Positions 20,881 to 33,325 of a stretch of 64,000 nt of DNA are shown here, one piece after another (positions within the stretch are counted from its first letter, which is position 1; each line of letters opens with the position of its first letter). This DNA is from Oxytricha trifallax. Lineage: Eukaryota > Ciliophora > Spirotrichea > Sporadotrichida > Oxytrichidae. A program made the translations under genes and the position numbers. Below the pieces are notes generated by a model. It was not told the origin of the DNA and ran no database searches. It was given only the letters and a program-made list of their open reading frames with translations. The stretch is from the NCBI GenBank assembly GCA_000711775.1, contig ARYC01017928.1, forward strand, positions 1 through 64,000, written 5' to 3'.

Positions 20881-23474
20881 AATGATATTATTATCTTTCC
20901 TTTTATTTTCTAACTTTCTTTTAAAGACTAGTTAACACTTTAATTTTATTCAATATTCCTATGATGCAATATTCACAAATCTGAATTAATTACTTAGAAT
21001 TTTCATAGCTTAAATATAGTTAAGTTAGAGTGTCAGATCTAGTTTTAATCATTCCCTAAATTAAACATTTTCCATACATAAAAATACTCTGATAAACATT
21101 AATCTCTGCAATGTAAGTGTGGGGATTAGAAATAGGTTGCTGAACATGAATTAGAATAGATCTAATAACAAGAGATAAACTATCCCTGATTATCTTCTCA
21201 CGAATACTCAATTCAATTATTCGTTTGACAGTTTAAACATGAAAACACCTTTGATGATACTTACAGATCAAAACCAAATAAAGAAATCAATTATTAAAGC
21301 GAAATAAGCAAACAATTTCATCTCATAGATCAAAGCAATTAATTTACCTAAAGTATGTCTTTAAAAAAATAATCCAAATTTTATTTACTTCATAAATAAA
21401 TTATTATGTTGATAGATTAAAAGAAATTATTAGTTTTGAAGTATATATTATATACTTAATACTAACTAGATATTTTTATTGTAAATTTAAAAAAGATGGA
21501 GTTTAGTTCTCTTTTTGGAAATTTATTATGATATAAATTTTTTAATTATATGATTACATATATCCATAAAAAAAGTTTCCATTTGCAGTAAAATAATTAA
21601 AAGAAAATAGGTATATTTTAACGGATTTTTAAAAACAATTTTATATTAAAGATTAAGATTAAATTGCTATGCTTTTGTTATTTGATGAATATATATATAT
21701 CTTATTTATTTTATTTTGGAAATAATACAATAATTGACAAATTATTTAAAGGTTAAGATGCAAAATCATCTGAAGCAAAACAAAATCTAAACCTAACTTA
21801 TTGAAACTGACAAAATGATTTAGATATTGATATTATAGTTTGATTATTCTATTTATAAATAGATTAAAATTAAATTCCTTAATTTACTTAATATTTTGTT
21901 ATTTCTAATTAAATCCAAAATAATCTTAATTTTAGACTTATAAATTTAATATTCTCAACTTAATTTTTAGTATTACAAATTGATTTCAGTAGAGTATTAA
22001 GATTAAATTTCCTTTGTCAATATCTGTAAATTTTAGAATCTAAAATCTCCTCTAATATTTTATATACCTTCTATTTATAGAAAGTGAATAAACCCATTTT
22101 ATTTTATTAAGGCACTAGTGCCGCCCTTGGGGCCCTTTTTACAAATTCAAAAGGGTTTTAAATATATAATGCAAAGGGTATTGTGGTTTATCAATTATTG
22201 ATAAATTTTACTATGGGCTTGCGATTATTATTCATATTATATTATTCTTAATCTCATACTTTTAAAACTCGGGCATTTTGTAAATTCTGTAGAAAAATAT
22301 TAAAATGTTGAAATTATCTAGGAATAAATCAGAGTTGAAAGTCAACTATAGTATATTTTAATCTTCATTTAGCCTAATTTAAAAATTTTATTTCCCTGAT
22401 TGCTTATTTATTTTTTTGTATAAAATTTAGGCCTTCAACTTGTTAGAGTTAATATATATTTATATTTTAGTTACAATTCTACTTAATATTTTTTATGATA
22501 AAATAATTAATTTATGTTATATTAAGTTATATTTATGTTTATAATAACACTATATAATGACTAATATGTATTTAACAGTGAGTAAATTCTTTTATAACTT
22601 CTTAAGAAATATTTTAAGCATTTTCTAAAAAAAATTATCTTATATTGTATTTACAATTAACTATTATAAATATTCTATTCATTTAATGATAAAACAAAAC
22701 ATTATAGTTTTATTGAAATTAAATGATAATAATTTTTACTTTCTTATGCGAGAGTTATTTAATTTTAGTTTAAAATAATTCTTTTGAACAGTATTTAATT
22801 TTGAAATAAGTTAAATAACTTTATGTATAAATTATATTTGCAGTTAGTAAATTATAAAAAGTTACTCAAAAATTATTTTATTCATAAATTTAAAATACTT
22901 ACAATAAGTTAATAAAGTACTTAAATTATCTTATTTAATATATAATACTCATTTTAAAAACAATATTGATTATTGTAATAAAGTTCGAACTGAAGGGTTT
23001 ATCGCTATTAAATGAAATAAATAAAATTGATTAACAATTAATTTATATAATTATATCTTGTACTCAGAGAATTAAATTACAATGTTTAAAATCATGAGTG
23101 AATAAATAAGTCAATTCAATTTATGTTAAGAAACTATTAGTTTATAATTATTGAAAATTTTTTATATATAATTCTTGTTTAAATTTAGTACTACAGTCTT
23201 AAAAAATAATAAGTAAGAGAATTTCTGTTACTTTATTTATTTGAAAATATAAATCAAGTTAGAGATATTACATTCTATAAGTTCTAAATTATTTATGCGA
23301 GGTGAGCATTATAGAAACAAAATTATAGTTAATAAAAAAAGAGGTTTTATAAAACACCAAGAGTAAAATTTGAATTAATTGTGAATTTGAAAATAAATAA
23401 ATATAGTATTTTTATTATTATAATTACTTTTGGTAGCTTTTAAATTAATTAACATAGTACTAATATATATATAT
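20881..23474. other. AT-rich desert
   Basis: About 2.6 kb without a supported gene. One GC-richer patch near 22110-22140 (ACTAGTGCCGCCCTTGGGGCCC) stands out. Nothing else recognised. Confidence 0.5.
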
Positions 23475-23585
23475 AAACCCCAATACATATATGCGTGATA
23501 AATCTATAAGTTGGTATAGTGATGATTTAATATCGATAAATAGCGAAATTCCAAACTTCACAATTTAACTTATTATGAGAGGGCC
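23475..23585. repeat. Telomere-bearing repeat, partial copy 3 (inverted)
   Basis: AAACCCCAATACATATATGCG at the left, then ~100 bp nearly identical to the complement of the right end of the 289-867 repeat, as far as GAGAGGGCC. Beyond this the sequences diverge. It may be the outer edge of a longer element that includes the genes to its right. Confidence 0.7.
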
Positions 23586-24248
23586 AATTCAAGAGTCTTA
23601 GAAAGAGAGTCTTTAAGAATGCTGCTAATTGCAGTTTGAGTGTTCTAGTGATCATATATTGTTGAAAGTGTTCCTTATACTATACTAAGTCCATATGTCC
23701 ATAAAATCCAGTAGCTTTCCCAACTACTTTTTCCAAAAATTCAACTTTAGTATAAACCCCCCCTCTTATAGGGTCTAAAATCCAGTCTGAAGTCTAGAAT
23801 CCAAAGCCAGTCTGGACCCCCTTCAACCATGACCTCGATTTTCGAAAACGAGTGCCTTTGATTTCCATTCTACTTTCACTGCACATTTCTACTGGTTATA
23901 TGTTCGTTATGAACAGTATAGGGTTGAATTCGCCATTAGGCCTTCGGATTTTTCGATTTTTCCAAAAAGCCAATTTTCAATGAGGCCAGACTCGAAAAGC
24001 ACTCAAAAGACCCATGGCGGGTCAGCCATTTCTTGCAAGCCTACTTTTTTCACCTTTTTATGTTGGTATTAACATAAAAATGCATTTGAACTGGTTTGCA
24101 GGCTATAGCTCTTTAAATCCACTGGATAAGTGAAGGAGAGAGGTTTTTCTTATAGTAAATTTGAAGAATCAAGTGGTTTTTTTTAATAATCCACCTATTA
24201 AATTAAAAAATCCAGTATATAATACTATAATCAAAACTTAAAAATACC
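23586..24248. other. Leader region upstream of SecA-like gene
   Basis: Moderately GC, with a C-run region (AACCCCCCCTCTTATAGGG near 23755). No frame of note. It could hold the promoter and terminal sequences of the element carrying the SecA-like gene. Confidence 0.35.
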
Positions 24249-27200
24249 ATGAATCCAGCCCAAGAGCGGGATCAGCTTGCTGAGTCTTTTCCCCTATAGA
24301 TTGAAGAACGAAGCCCTGGTAAGCTTTTTTCCTTTACTAAGCACCTATATTAGAGTTAAGGAATGATAATTCAAATGAATAGTTAGCTCAACTTCTTGAG
24401 CAGGGTGATCGGATTTTTGAAAATCTTGAAGCCAAGGCTAATATTGATGAGGGCGGCAAAGTAGAAGGGCATTAAAGCTGAGTACAAGGGAGCCCAAGAT
24501 AGCGTCAAAATCAATAGAGCAAAGGAATTCCTACATTTAAACAACTATGATTTGAGTCTCCTGTTGTAGCAGGAGGATTTCAAAGGCTATTAAAAGACAT
24601 GGGATTTTAAGAACGTTGTGAGAAAGTTTATAAACAATAACAAAAGCAAGAAAGCCAAGAACAGCAGTGATACCAAGTCACTGGTCTCTGAAAATCTTAA
24701 CCACTCCCTCTCAAACGAGGAAATGAAGGTGAGTGAGTTCCAGACTACTGTGAGCTTAGCAAGTGAATCAATGCAAGCTCCAAGACCCTTACCTTAGCTG
24801 GTTATTAACTATGGCTCAATCATTGGCCATGAGATGTTGGTCAAGCACTTTGAAAGTTTCAAATAATCAAATTATTAATAAAAGGAACAGATCCTTCAAG
24901 ATATAATGGCCCGCAACACCCAATCACTCTTTTCGTTCCTTTAGCACTTTGAGATGGCAAATGAACCCTAAGTGAACCAAGGGCTCTTCTATTTAATTAC
25001 AGAGTTGATCTCAAGTAACTAAAAGCTAGACTAAGACTCCAAGGCTCGTATCTTCTTGGCTGCCCTCAGTTACTATACAGGGGAAAAATATCAGCCAGAA
25101 GAGAACTTAATATAAGAAGCAATTCTCTTACTTATAAGGTCACCCAATGCTAGACAAGCTATAGGCTTAGCCAACTTGGTCTTTATTACTGAGGCAACAT
25201 GTCTAAGTAAGCAGCTTGCTATAGTCTAGAAGCTAAACGACTCTAATCCAGGCATCATTCAGCTTTTGGCTTAAACATGGCACTACTTTTCAATTGACCC
25301 TTAGGTCATCAAACTAATACCAAATTCCTTCTTTATAATGAACGTGCCTTTTATTATCTTGCTTAAGCAAGACTGTGGATTGAACCTTAGAAGAGACATT
25401 CCTGTAGAGTATACAGAGTACTTTGTAAGAATATGTGCCTTATGCTCTGCCCCTTACTTAGAGTCTTTAAAAGACTACATATCTTCAACAAGGGCAACCT
25501 TCTTATAAAAGCAAGAAGTCATCGACAAAGTCTCAATGGTGCATTTTATGAAATGCCTTGCTTCAAGACTGCAAAGCAGAGATCAATAATGGGTAGGGAA
25601 GATTGAACAAATCAGAAAGTATAGTAGTTGATTGTGAATGCGCAAGTCGAGAAAAATGTATAGTTAAGCATTCACACTATTGACAACTGTCTAAACTGTG
25701 ACTTCTTTGACCTTGATAGAATAATGCAATTGCCAAGGACTATGGAAGCCTTCTCTGAAAAGGCTGTTAATGACCTTCTTTAGCTATTCAAGAATGAGAA
25801 CTTATAAAACCAAGTAGCATCCAGATTCAATAGCAGGTCTCCAGAGGAACTCTTAAGAGTAAGTGCCAAATTAGAAACTTTGGAGTAAAATTTAGGCTTC
25901 AAATTCTACTGCTCTCAGGTCTTATGTTTAAACTATATCTGTGACAACCTTAACAGCAATCACTTCATTCATTTTGGTATTGGCAATGGGAAGACCCTAA
26001 TATGCATTGCTTTAGCAATCCTTATTGCTCTTAAAACTTAAAGATCAGTCTTTATACTCAGCAAGAATGAGCACTTAGTGCAAAGAGACTTCAAACGATA
26101 CTAGAGAGTCATTAAAGCAATGTAGCTTAATTGCAATCTAAACTTCTTTGCCAAAGATACTGGCATCTATTTCTACACTTAGCCCTAATTAAAGAAGATG
26201 CAAAAGAACAGCAAGGCTGTGAGTGTATGGTAGCAAAGCTACGTATTAGTGGACGAGTACGACTGGATTATGTTTGATGGCTCTGTTGATACTATAATCA
26301 ACTCTCTTGAGTACTTTCAGCAAGCTCATAAAGTGATAGGATTTTCTGGAAGCAATCTCTCTTTTACTGAAGAGAACTGTTTAAAGCTAGCTTTTCAAGC
26401 TACACCTGTAGTATTTCCCACTCTTGATAAACTCTAGGGAAATAAAAAGACTCAATACCCGGATGTGTTTGTGAGCACTAATTAGAGTGATTACTTGGCT
26501 AAGATCAAAGAAATTATAATAGAGCAGCTAAGCCACTCCCCAGTTCTAATAGTGGCTTCAACTAACTATAATGCAATAGAGATAGGCCTTTTGAGATCGG
26601 GCTACGACTTCACAAGTTTAAGCAGAGGGCAAGCCGCCAATATCGAATCCATGATTGAAGGCAGATACTTAATGAAGAATGCGAAAAAGGAATATGGAAT
26701 ATACTTGCTGAATGAAGCTCATGGAAGAGGGACTGACATTCAGACGAATGATGAAATCAACTAGAACGGAGGTTCTTACCTCATCATCGCAGATGTCTTC
26801 TCTAAAAGGTCTGAAGAGCAGATTATAGGAAGAATTGGAAGACTTAATACTAAGGGCAGATGGCAAAGAGTTTTGTATAGACTTAACTCCAAAGATAGTG
26901 CTGAGTAGCTTCTTTACGTAGAGTAGAATGAGATCGACCTTATATTAGACAAAAAGTTCAACGAAGTATAATTTTATTTGTAAAAAAAATAAGAAGCTAT
27001 TGATATGGATATTATTGATCAAGCAAAGGAGCCCGAAGTTCCTTCTGAATAGATTATATCCATCGATCATTAAGTTGCAGTTGTAAAGGCTATAGTGGAG
27101 AAGATAGTCGAAAAAGTAGAAAGTTCTTTCATAGGAGGCAAAAAGGATATCGAGGAAGCAAAGAAGGCCTCTGAAGAGGAAATGAAAACTGAAGCTGTGG

Positions 27201-27655
27201 CTGAAGAGCCAGACACTCAAAGTAAATTAGGGTTCTATTAACCTTATATCATAGAATTCATTGTAGAGAAGATGAGCCAGAACCCTGTGCTCTAAGACAA
27301 GCCTATTAGTGAAGTTGAGAAGATCTTCAAAAACGGCGTGAGGCGCCAATATGAGGAGATCACTTAAGAGCCAGGCAGAGAAAGATCGAAGAGCGAGGAA
27401 GGAAAGAAATAGACTAATAAGAGAAGTAGGAAGGCTTATGAGAAGGCAGAGCAGATTAAGGACTTAGTTGAAAAGTGAGTTATTCTTGTAAGGAGGAGTT
27501 GCAGAGACAAGTCTTTTAGTGAAACTTACAAGGAGCATGAAGAGGTCGAAGAAAGTATGGAAGCCTGGTTGAAGAAGGCTTCAAATTAAAAGAGAAACTT
27601 GAAAAGTGATATAGATCATAGGAACCCCTAAAGAGAGGGGTTAAAAAGAAGATGA
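24249..27655 (+). CDS. SecA-like ATPase (SF2 helicase core) gene, near-intact
   Basis: Reads from ATG 24249 to TGA 27653-27655, ~1,100 residues. Two introns restore sense: 24319-24353 (35 nt) and 27475-27504 (30 nt). An N-terminal helical half is followed by a motor with SecA wording: Walker A GIGNGKT (~25976) then LVQRDFKRYQR (compare LAQRD in SecA), Walker B LVDEYDW (~26247), GFSGSN, motif V NEAHGRGTDIQ (~26715) and motif VI EEQIIGRIGRLNTKG (~26820), then a charged coiled tail ending GLKRR. Two one-base frame problems remain (near 24470 and 25620); they could be very short introns, errors or damage. In bacteria SecA drives protein export; here the partner is unknown. It converges on the small minus-strand gene 160 bp away and lies one gene from an intact transposase. 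Confidence 0.75.
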
Positions 27656-27816
27656 TTTTAAAGCTTAATTTCTAAAAGAATTCACCATATTCTAACTCTT
27701 TCTATTAGTAGTGTTCAGAGAATGGATAAGAATAGAGACCAGCAGAAGTCAAAGGCTGAAGTTCTGCACCTGCTCTTCCAGATTCTGAGAGCCGAAGTCT
27801 TGCATAACTTGCTCCT
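27656..27816. terminator. Convergent intergenic region
   Basis: 161 bp between two convergent stops. A small inverted repeat (AACCCCTAAAGAGAGGGGTT) straddles the last codons of the SecA-like gene at ~27624-27643 and could form a hairpin at the 3' end. Confidence 0.3.
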
Positions 27817-28574
27817 TCATTTTGCGTAAGTCAAGTACTTCACTTTCCAAGTTATCATGCTCTTCAGCCTCTTAGTTTCTTATAGAAAGAGCTGCCTGTC
27901 TGACTTCAAGGCTGTCTCATAATCTTTCACCTCTTCAATTTCATCTCTTGTTCTCTTTCTTTTCGATGAGTCCTTCATGAGATTCACAGCTTTGCCTCTC
28001 TCGACTACAAAGGAAATGTAAAGAGAGTAAACTTACTGCTGAAGCTGAGGCATCTAGAGAGTGCGTCAACAAATTCAGGTCTCTTTTCAATGACTAGGTC
28101 TCTGCTTTGCTCAAGCCTCTCTTTCCGTTAAAGCATTGCATCGTGAATCATGTTGGTGACACCGTCGGTGTCTAAGGTATAGAGCAAATCACAGATCCAT
28201 TGCCTGTCTAAGTGGACCCAGTCTCGCTCATCAGGGAGAAGGTTGAGTAGTCTGGGGATGTCTCTCGCATAATCGAGGAAGTCCTGGACTGTAAGTCCCT
28301 CTATGTGAGGCACTGCGGACACTTTGACGTCTTCTCTTCTGATGTACTATGAAGACGGTTACAATTAAGGAGAGATGCTTACCTCCTTCTTTGCTCTTAT
28401 GATGGACTTGAAGAAGTAAATGTTGGTTGAATCAGGCTTGGGTAAGAAGGCCCGACAATCCTGGGTGAGAAAGTTGTAGAGCTCTTTCTTGCTTTTGCAC
28501 TTCTAAGCTAGTTCTTAAACATTGATGCCAGTAAGTTACGCTTGGTTCATTAAATTCTAATAGGAGGGTGCCAT
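27817..28574 (-). CDS. Transposase-partner protein (TBE 22-kDa-like), intact, copy A
   Basis: ATG at 28574, TGA at 27817-27819; introns 28347-28382 (36 nt) and 28005-28036 (32 nt) give one clean frame of 229 residues. Order: GINVQELAQKCKSKKELYNF, FLPKPDSTNIYFFKSIIRAK, then IEGLTVQDFLDYARDIPRLL, LDRQWICDLLYTLDTDGV, and a basic C-terminus with SKRKRTRDEIEEVKDYETAL. No known domain recognised. Homologues lie at 36463-37168 and 55026-55813, each beside a transposase, so the linkage is conserved across diverged copies. TBE transposons carry an unassigned ~22-kDa ORF in a comparable place, and this may be its relative. Divergent from the transposase, 167 bp apart, suggesting shared control. Confidence 0.8.
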
Positions 28575-28741
28575 CAGCCGTTTTAAATAGCCAAATATTG
28601 GCTCATGAAGACAGCACTGTTACTATAATGAGATAGTCATTTTCACTATTATGAAATGCCTTCAGCATGATCCGATTTCCGCATGCGGATTTCCTACCAG
28701 CACCAAAGTAATTCATTATTAGGAAATTAAGCACTGAACTT
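28575..28741. promoter_or_regulatory. Divergent intergenic region (shared promoter candidate)
   Basis: 167 bp between the divergent starts of the partner gene and the transposase. It is relatively GC-rich for the window (ATGATCCGATTTCCGCATGC). No defined motif is claimed; the call rests on gene orientation. Confidence 0.35.
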
Positions 28742-30374
28742 ATGGAATCAAGTTCTAAAAAGAGATAGTCTAAGCTGGTTGAATTTTTCCAATAAGAGGA
28801 AGAAGATAAAAGCTCTAGTAGTTCAGATAGTGAGCGAAGCTCAAGTAGTGAAACAGATGATGAAAGCAATACTGCAGATTACATAACAACCAATATGTTA
28901 TACTAAAGGAACATTACAGTTGCTGATGTTGAGATAGAGACTGTAAGTAAAAGAGAGATGCTTAACTACTACTATGATCTGGAAGATTCATTAGAATCTT
29001 TGAATTTCAAAGGCTTTATTATTGATCCTAAGGAAACCTATAGAGTAAGTAAACTAGGAGGATTTAAGGAATCATTACTAGATGGCCACTAAATATAGAC
29101 TCTTGGCCAGATCACACTTGAGATCTACACTGACTATACCTAATCAGAATTAGAACCTTAAGGTATGCTCGAAAGAGCCCCTTTAATAGATATGAAGAAA
29201 TTAGAATAGAAAGTAATAGAGAACCATAAAATGAAAGACTCACTTCCAGTCTTTGGATAGCATACTTAGCTTTAAGCTATAGTGCCTCGAAGGTAACTCA
29301 AGATCATGAGGAAAGAAAAGGAGCAGCAGCAAAAAGAGCTAAAGCTGGCTCAGGAATCTCAAAGACTAAGGATGTCTGAAAAGCTAAACTGCTAGCAGAT
29401 TATGAAGAGGCTTGGCATTTCATACTATAAGTTAAGAAGGTACCTTAACAATCCGTTAAAAAAAGCGAACTTTTGGAATCTTAAGTAAGTTAATAGAGGC
29501 AAGTATAAGAAGCTGCACAGCAGAGCTCGCACTCATATAGTGAATATGCTTACTTATGACTAAGTGCCTATCTAAATATCAGATATACAGAAAAGCTTAG
29601 TGTCAAAGATCCAGCTTCACTGTTCAAAGTAGATGATTCGAAGGTTCCTTAAGAATGAACTAATGATGACTTACAAGTAAGTTAAGTAGATAACGAACCT
29701 TCATAACAATAACAGTAGTAAGCTTCAACGCTAGTATGCAGCCTAACAATTCATACTCTTTCTAAGTGAAGGCAAGAGAATTATTAATATTGATGAATCA
29801 GTACTGCACTAGACTGATGAGAGAAGAAGAGGCTGGACAGCTCCTTATGTTAAGAATAGGGTTACAAAATCTTAGAGGCTTAGTCAAATGAACTTGATTA
29901 TTGGAGTGTCAAGTACTGGAGAGTTGTTCTATACTGTGAACAGGGGAAGAACTAATCAACACTCATTTATGTACTTCTTGTGCAAGCTTGCACTTACATT
30001 AGATGATATAGATTTGGAGTGGAGAAAGAATACTGTTATCATGATTGATAACGCTCCCTATCACAGATCTTAAGAAGTAATGGCAAAGTATGACAATCTC
30101 AAATTACTGCTCATGTTTCTTGGGCCTTATCATTACAGGCTAGCTCCTGCAGAGCTTATGTACTCTTGGATTAAGAACAGAGACCTGAATCCTTTGAATA
30201 CGAGAGCTTAATCAAAGTAAGTTATGATAAGTAAACCCTTATAGAGGTTATTGGGCCGCCTTTATGAAAGAGCTTGGTATGAATATAAGTAGAATAAATC
30301 AAAATCTTGTTAGAAGATGCTACTATCATGTGCTCACTGCTGCTTTGGAATCTATCTCACTTAAAGATTTGTGA
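28742..30374 (+). CDS. DD34E transposase (IS630/Tc1/mariner type), intact
   Basis: ATG 28742 to TGA 30372-30374, 534 residues after removing a 28-nt GT..AG intron at 30217-30244. Splicing replaces a run-on tail by a tidy C-terminus (YWAAFMKELGMNISRINQ.. LESISLKDL). Order: acidic Ser-rich N-terminus, helix-turn-helix-like region with LNCQQIMKRLGISYYKLRRY and a second helical block, then the DDE domain: INIDES (first Asp), VIMIDNAPYHRS (second Asp) and RLAPAELMYSW (Glu), with 34 residues between second Asp and Glu, the Tc1-type spacing. All three acids are present and no TGA interrupts the frame. It would act in the nucleus on element ends; in Oxytricha such transposases take part in germline DNA elimination. 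Confidence 0.85.
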
Positions 30375-33325
30375 AGATCAAAGTAAATATAAACTTAAGC
30401 TTTAAATAAGGAATTTATAAGGGCAAAGTAATAAGAAAGAAGAGATATAAACAAGTTTCTTTATTTAAATTTAATTTTTTCAATTTATTGAAAAATATTT
30501 TCCAAAAAGAGATTTTCACAAATTTTTCTATTGTTTAAAAAATTTCAAATTTCCATAAAGTGTTTGGAATTAAAAATCCATTTCTCTAATTCCTTTATAT
30601 TTGAGTAAGAAATAAATACAAAATAATTATTGTTTAATTTAAGAATAAGAATAATTAAAATATCAAAGATTATATATTTATATATTTTGATAAAAATAAT
30701 CTTTAAGATAATTTGTAAATAAAAATATTATTATTTTTGCTATTTCTAATAAATAATTATCAATAAAATATAAATTGTAAAAATATAAATATAACTTTAA
30801 AATATCTTTAATTTTATTTTTAAAATATAGATACTTACCTTTATAATTTATCAGTGCATTAAGAACAATTTTTAATTTTTTATTTATACTCATATTGAAT
30901 TGATGAATATTTTAAATTGAAATTGATTTTATTTTAATTCAAAGTCGAACTTGATTCTGATTTTATATCATATTTGTAAAATTGAATTCAATTGTTTTTG
31001 GATTTGAGATTTCATTTATAAATTCTTATAAGATTTAATTGCTTAATTAGTCCAATTTATTTGTTGAATTTACAATTCTAATTTGTATTTTGATCATTCT
31101 GAATTCATAATTTTCCTTGATTTTACCTTAAAAATATTAAAAATTGAAAATAGCAAAGGTACAAAAAACTTGATCCAAAGAGTTTGGTACCTAGTAGAAC
31201 ACTACCCACTGGCCAGGCGAGCGCTATAAGCAGCGTGTTCATCTCAAGGGGGGTATTCTTTGGATTACTCGTTACGCTATTGTATAGAACATGGTTTTTA
31301 ACACACGTCTAGATTGGCGGCAATAACAAACCCTGAATCTACAAAGGTACACAAGCCCTTGGTGTTGGCATTACCAAACTCTTAGGGGAATATAACTACG
31401 ATTTAGAAGACACTGTATAAACTATATTTTTATTAAGTTTTTGAATTAAATAAATTTCCTATTAAATCTATTTATTTTAAAGTTGTTTAACAACTAATAT
31501 CTTAGGTTGAGGGTTTTGATTATTAGAGGCAATCATTTTCTTAATTAATTTCTGAAATTTAATTTTATTTTAAATTTATTTTTATTTTTATTTGACTTAC
31601 TATTCCAAATAGTAAGTCCATTCACTTATGCCTAACTTTATAGGTCTTAACTAGAAATAAGTTTCTTTAATCACTGAAACTTATTTCTATAATATTAGGG
31701 GCTTTTAAGTTCATTATTTGAACCATTAGGGTAATTTAGGGAAATCTCAGTTTCCAATTTAATTTTATTTAAAATAGAATTTTATTTATATTTTTATTTT
31801 AAGAATATTTCATTCTTTTTTTTTAAAAAAATATCCACTTTTTATTTATTATTATATAAATTTTATTTTATTGTAAATTTGTATAAATTATAGACATTGG
31901 TAAAAATTTAGAACCAATGTTTGCTAACTTATTAATTATTTTTATGCTTATATTTCAGCAATAATGTAGCTTAAGTAAGTTAATCATAAATTTTGTATAA
32001 ACTTTTTATCATTTGAAATTTTTTAATTTATTTTAATATTGCTTCATTTAACCATTCTTATAATTAAACTATAAATTTTATATAAAAAATTAAAGATATA
32101 TTCTTAAATAGTTATTAATATAAAGTTAGGATTTTATTTATTTACTTGATAAATGGATTTATAAACTGATCTTAAATTTAAACATACTATATTATAATTA
32201 TTTCACTATATTTTGAGTCTATTTAAGAAAATATAGAATATTAATTAAAAGAGAGGTCTATATAATAATTCATTTTATTTTTATATTCCAAGCTTTCAAT
32301 TAATTTATTTAGATTTCTGAATCATATAGTGTTATTGTTATTTCTCAATTTATTATAAAATATAAATGTATATCAAATTTTAAATTCAAATTTACATCGT
32401 AAAAGCTAAGATAGAATTTATAATTTATTTATATTAAAATTTTGAATAATTTATTTGCGATAAATATTTTGTTTTATTCAGATATCTTTTTATAAAATTA
32501 TTTATTTTATAAATATAAAAAGCTTTATTAATTAAAAGCAAGTTTTTATTGCTCTTATATAGCAAGTCAATTATTTTTAAATTAAGCAATAAAATTTATG
32601 TAAATTTAAAGTTACGAATACATGTTTTGTATAGAAGTTTACGATAAGTTTTTTAATTTATATTTGGATTTTATAAATAAAAAAAATTAATTTATATTTA
32701 TAGATATTTTACTTATATTTGAGAATCTTAGTTAAAATTGCATATGTCCAAAAGGAAATTTCCTCATGAATTTAGAAATGCAACTGTGTCAAATCTCAAA
32801 TATTTAGAATTGAGTAGTTCAAATTTAAGATTGAAAGCAATTGATCATCAAATTAATGTGTGAAAGTTATAAGATGCAATTTGAAATTGACATGATCAAT
32901 TTGTTTGCAATCTTCAAATATCTTAAGAATCATTTGTAAATTTCTACAAATTGTTAACAAATGAATAATCATGAATAAAAAAATTTACTTTTTATAAGAA
33001 AAGAAATATAATTGCTAAAAAAATAAGAAATTAAGCTAGATTTATACATCATTTAATTTTTTTAATTTTATATTGAAATTTTGCTGAAAATATATCAATA
33101 AATTTTATAACTTAATTATGTATAAAAAATGAAAAAATAATTCACAATATGTTGATAATGAAAATAAGTGAATTGAAATTTATAAGTTCCCAATAAAGAA
33201 ATTTATGTCAATATTATGTATAATTTATGAATCATTATAAAATACTTTAAATACAATGTATTTGATTGTTAGCAGCTATGGATTTTAAATTGATAAATCT
33301 CTAAGTATAAATAGATTAAAATTTA
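30375..33325. other. AT-rich desert
   Basis: No supported gene except the small GC-richer island at 31150-31430 noted separately. No right-hand end of the preceding element could be recognised here. Confidence 0.45.
31150..31430. other. GC-richer island in AT desert, possible single coding segment
   Basis: About 280 bp of mixed composition in otherwise AT-only DNA. GCAAAGGTACA (~31153) and ACAAAGGTACA (~31340) form a direct repeat, and AAGAGTTTGGTA (31177) is complemented at ~31372. A plus frame reads HWPGERYKQRVHLKGGILWI without stops for ~75 codons. It may be a lone macronuclear-destined segment with pointer-like repeats; no family recognised. Confidence 0.3.

Noticed and set aside
26669-27220. 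Minus-strand frames inside the SecA-like gene
   Set aside because: They lie antisense to a well-supported coding region with helicase motifs; hydrophobic composition is typical of antisense of charged coils.
28603-28869. Minus-strand Ser/Leu-rich frame
   Set aside because: It is the antisense of the acidic Ser-rich N-terminus of the intact transposase.
31195-31330. Possible structured RNA (tRNA or 5S-like) in the GC island
   Set aside because: No cloverleaf, A/B box pair or 5S signature could be placed; the open frame is a simpler reading.
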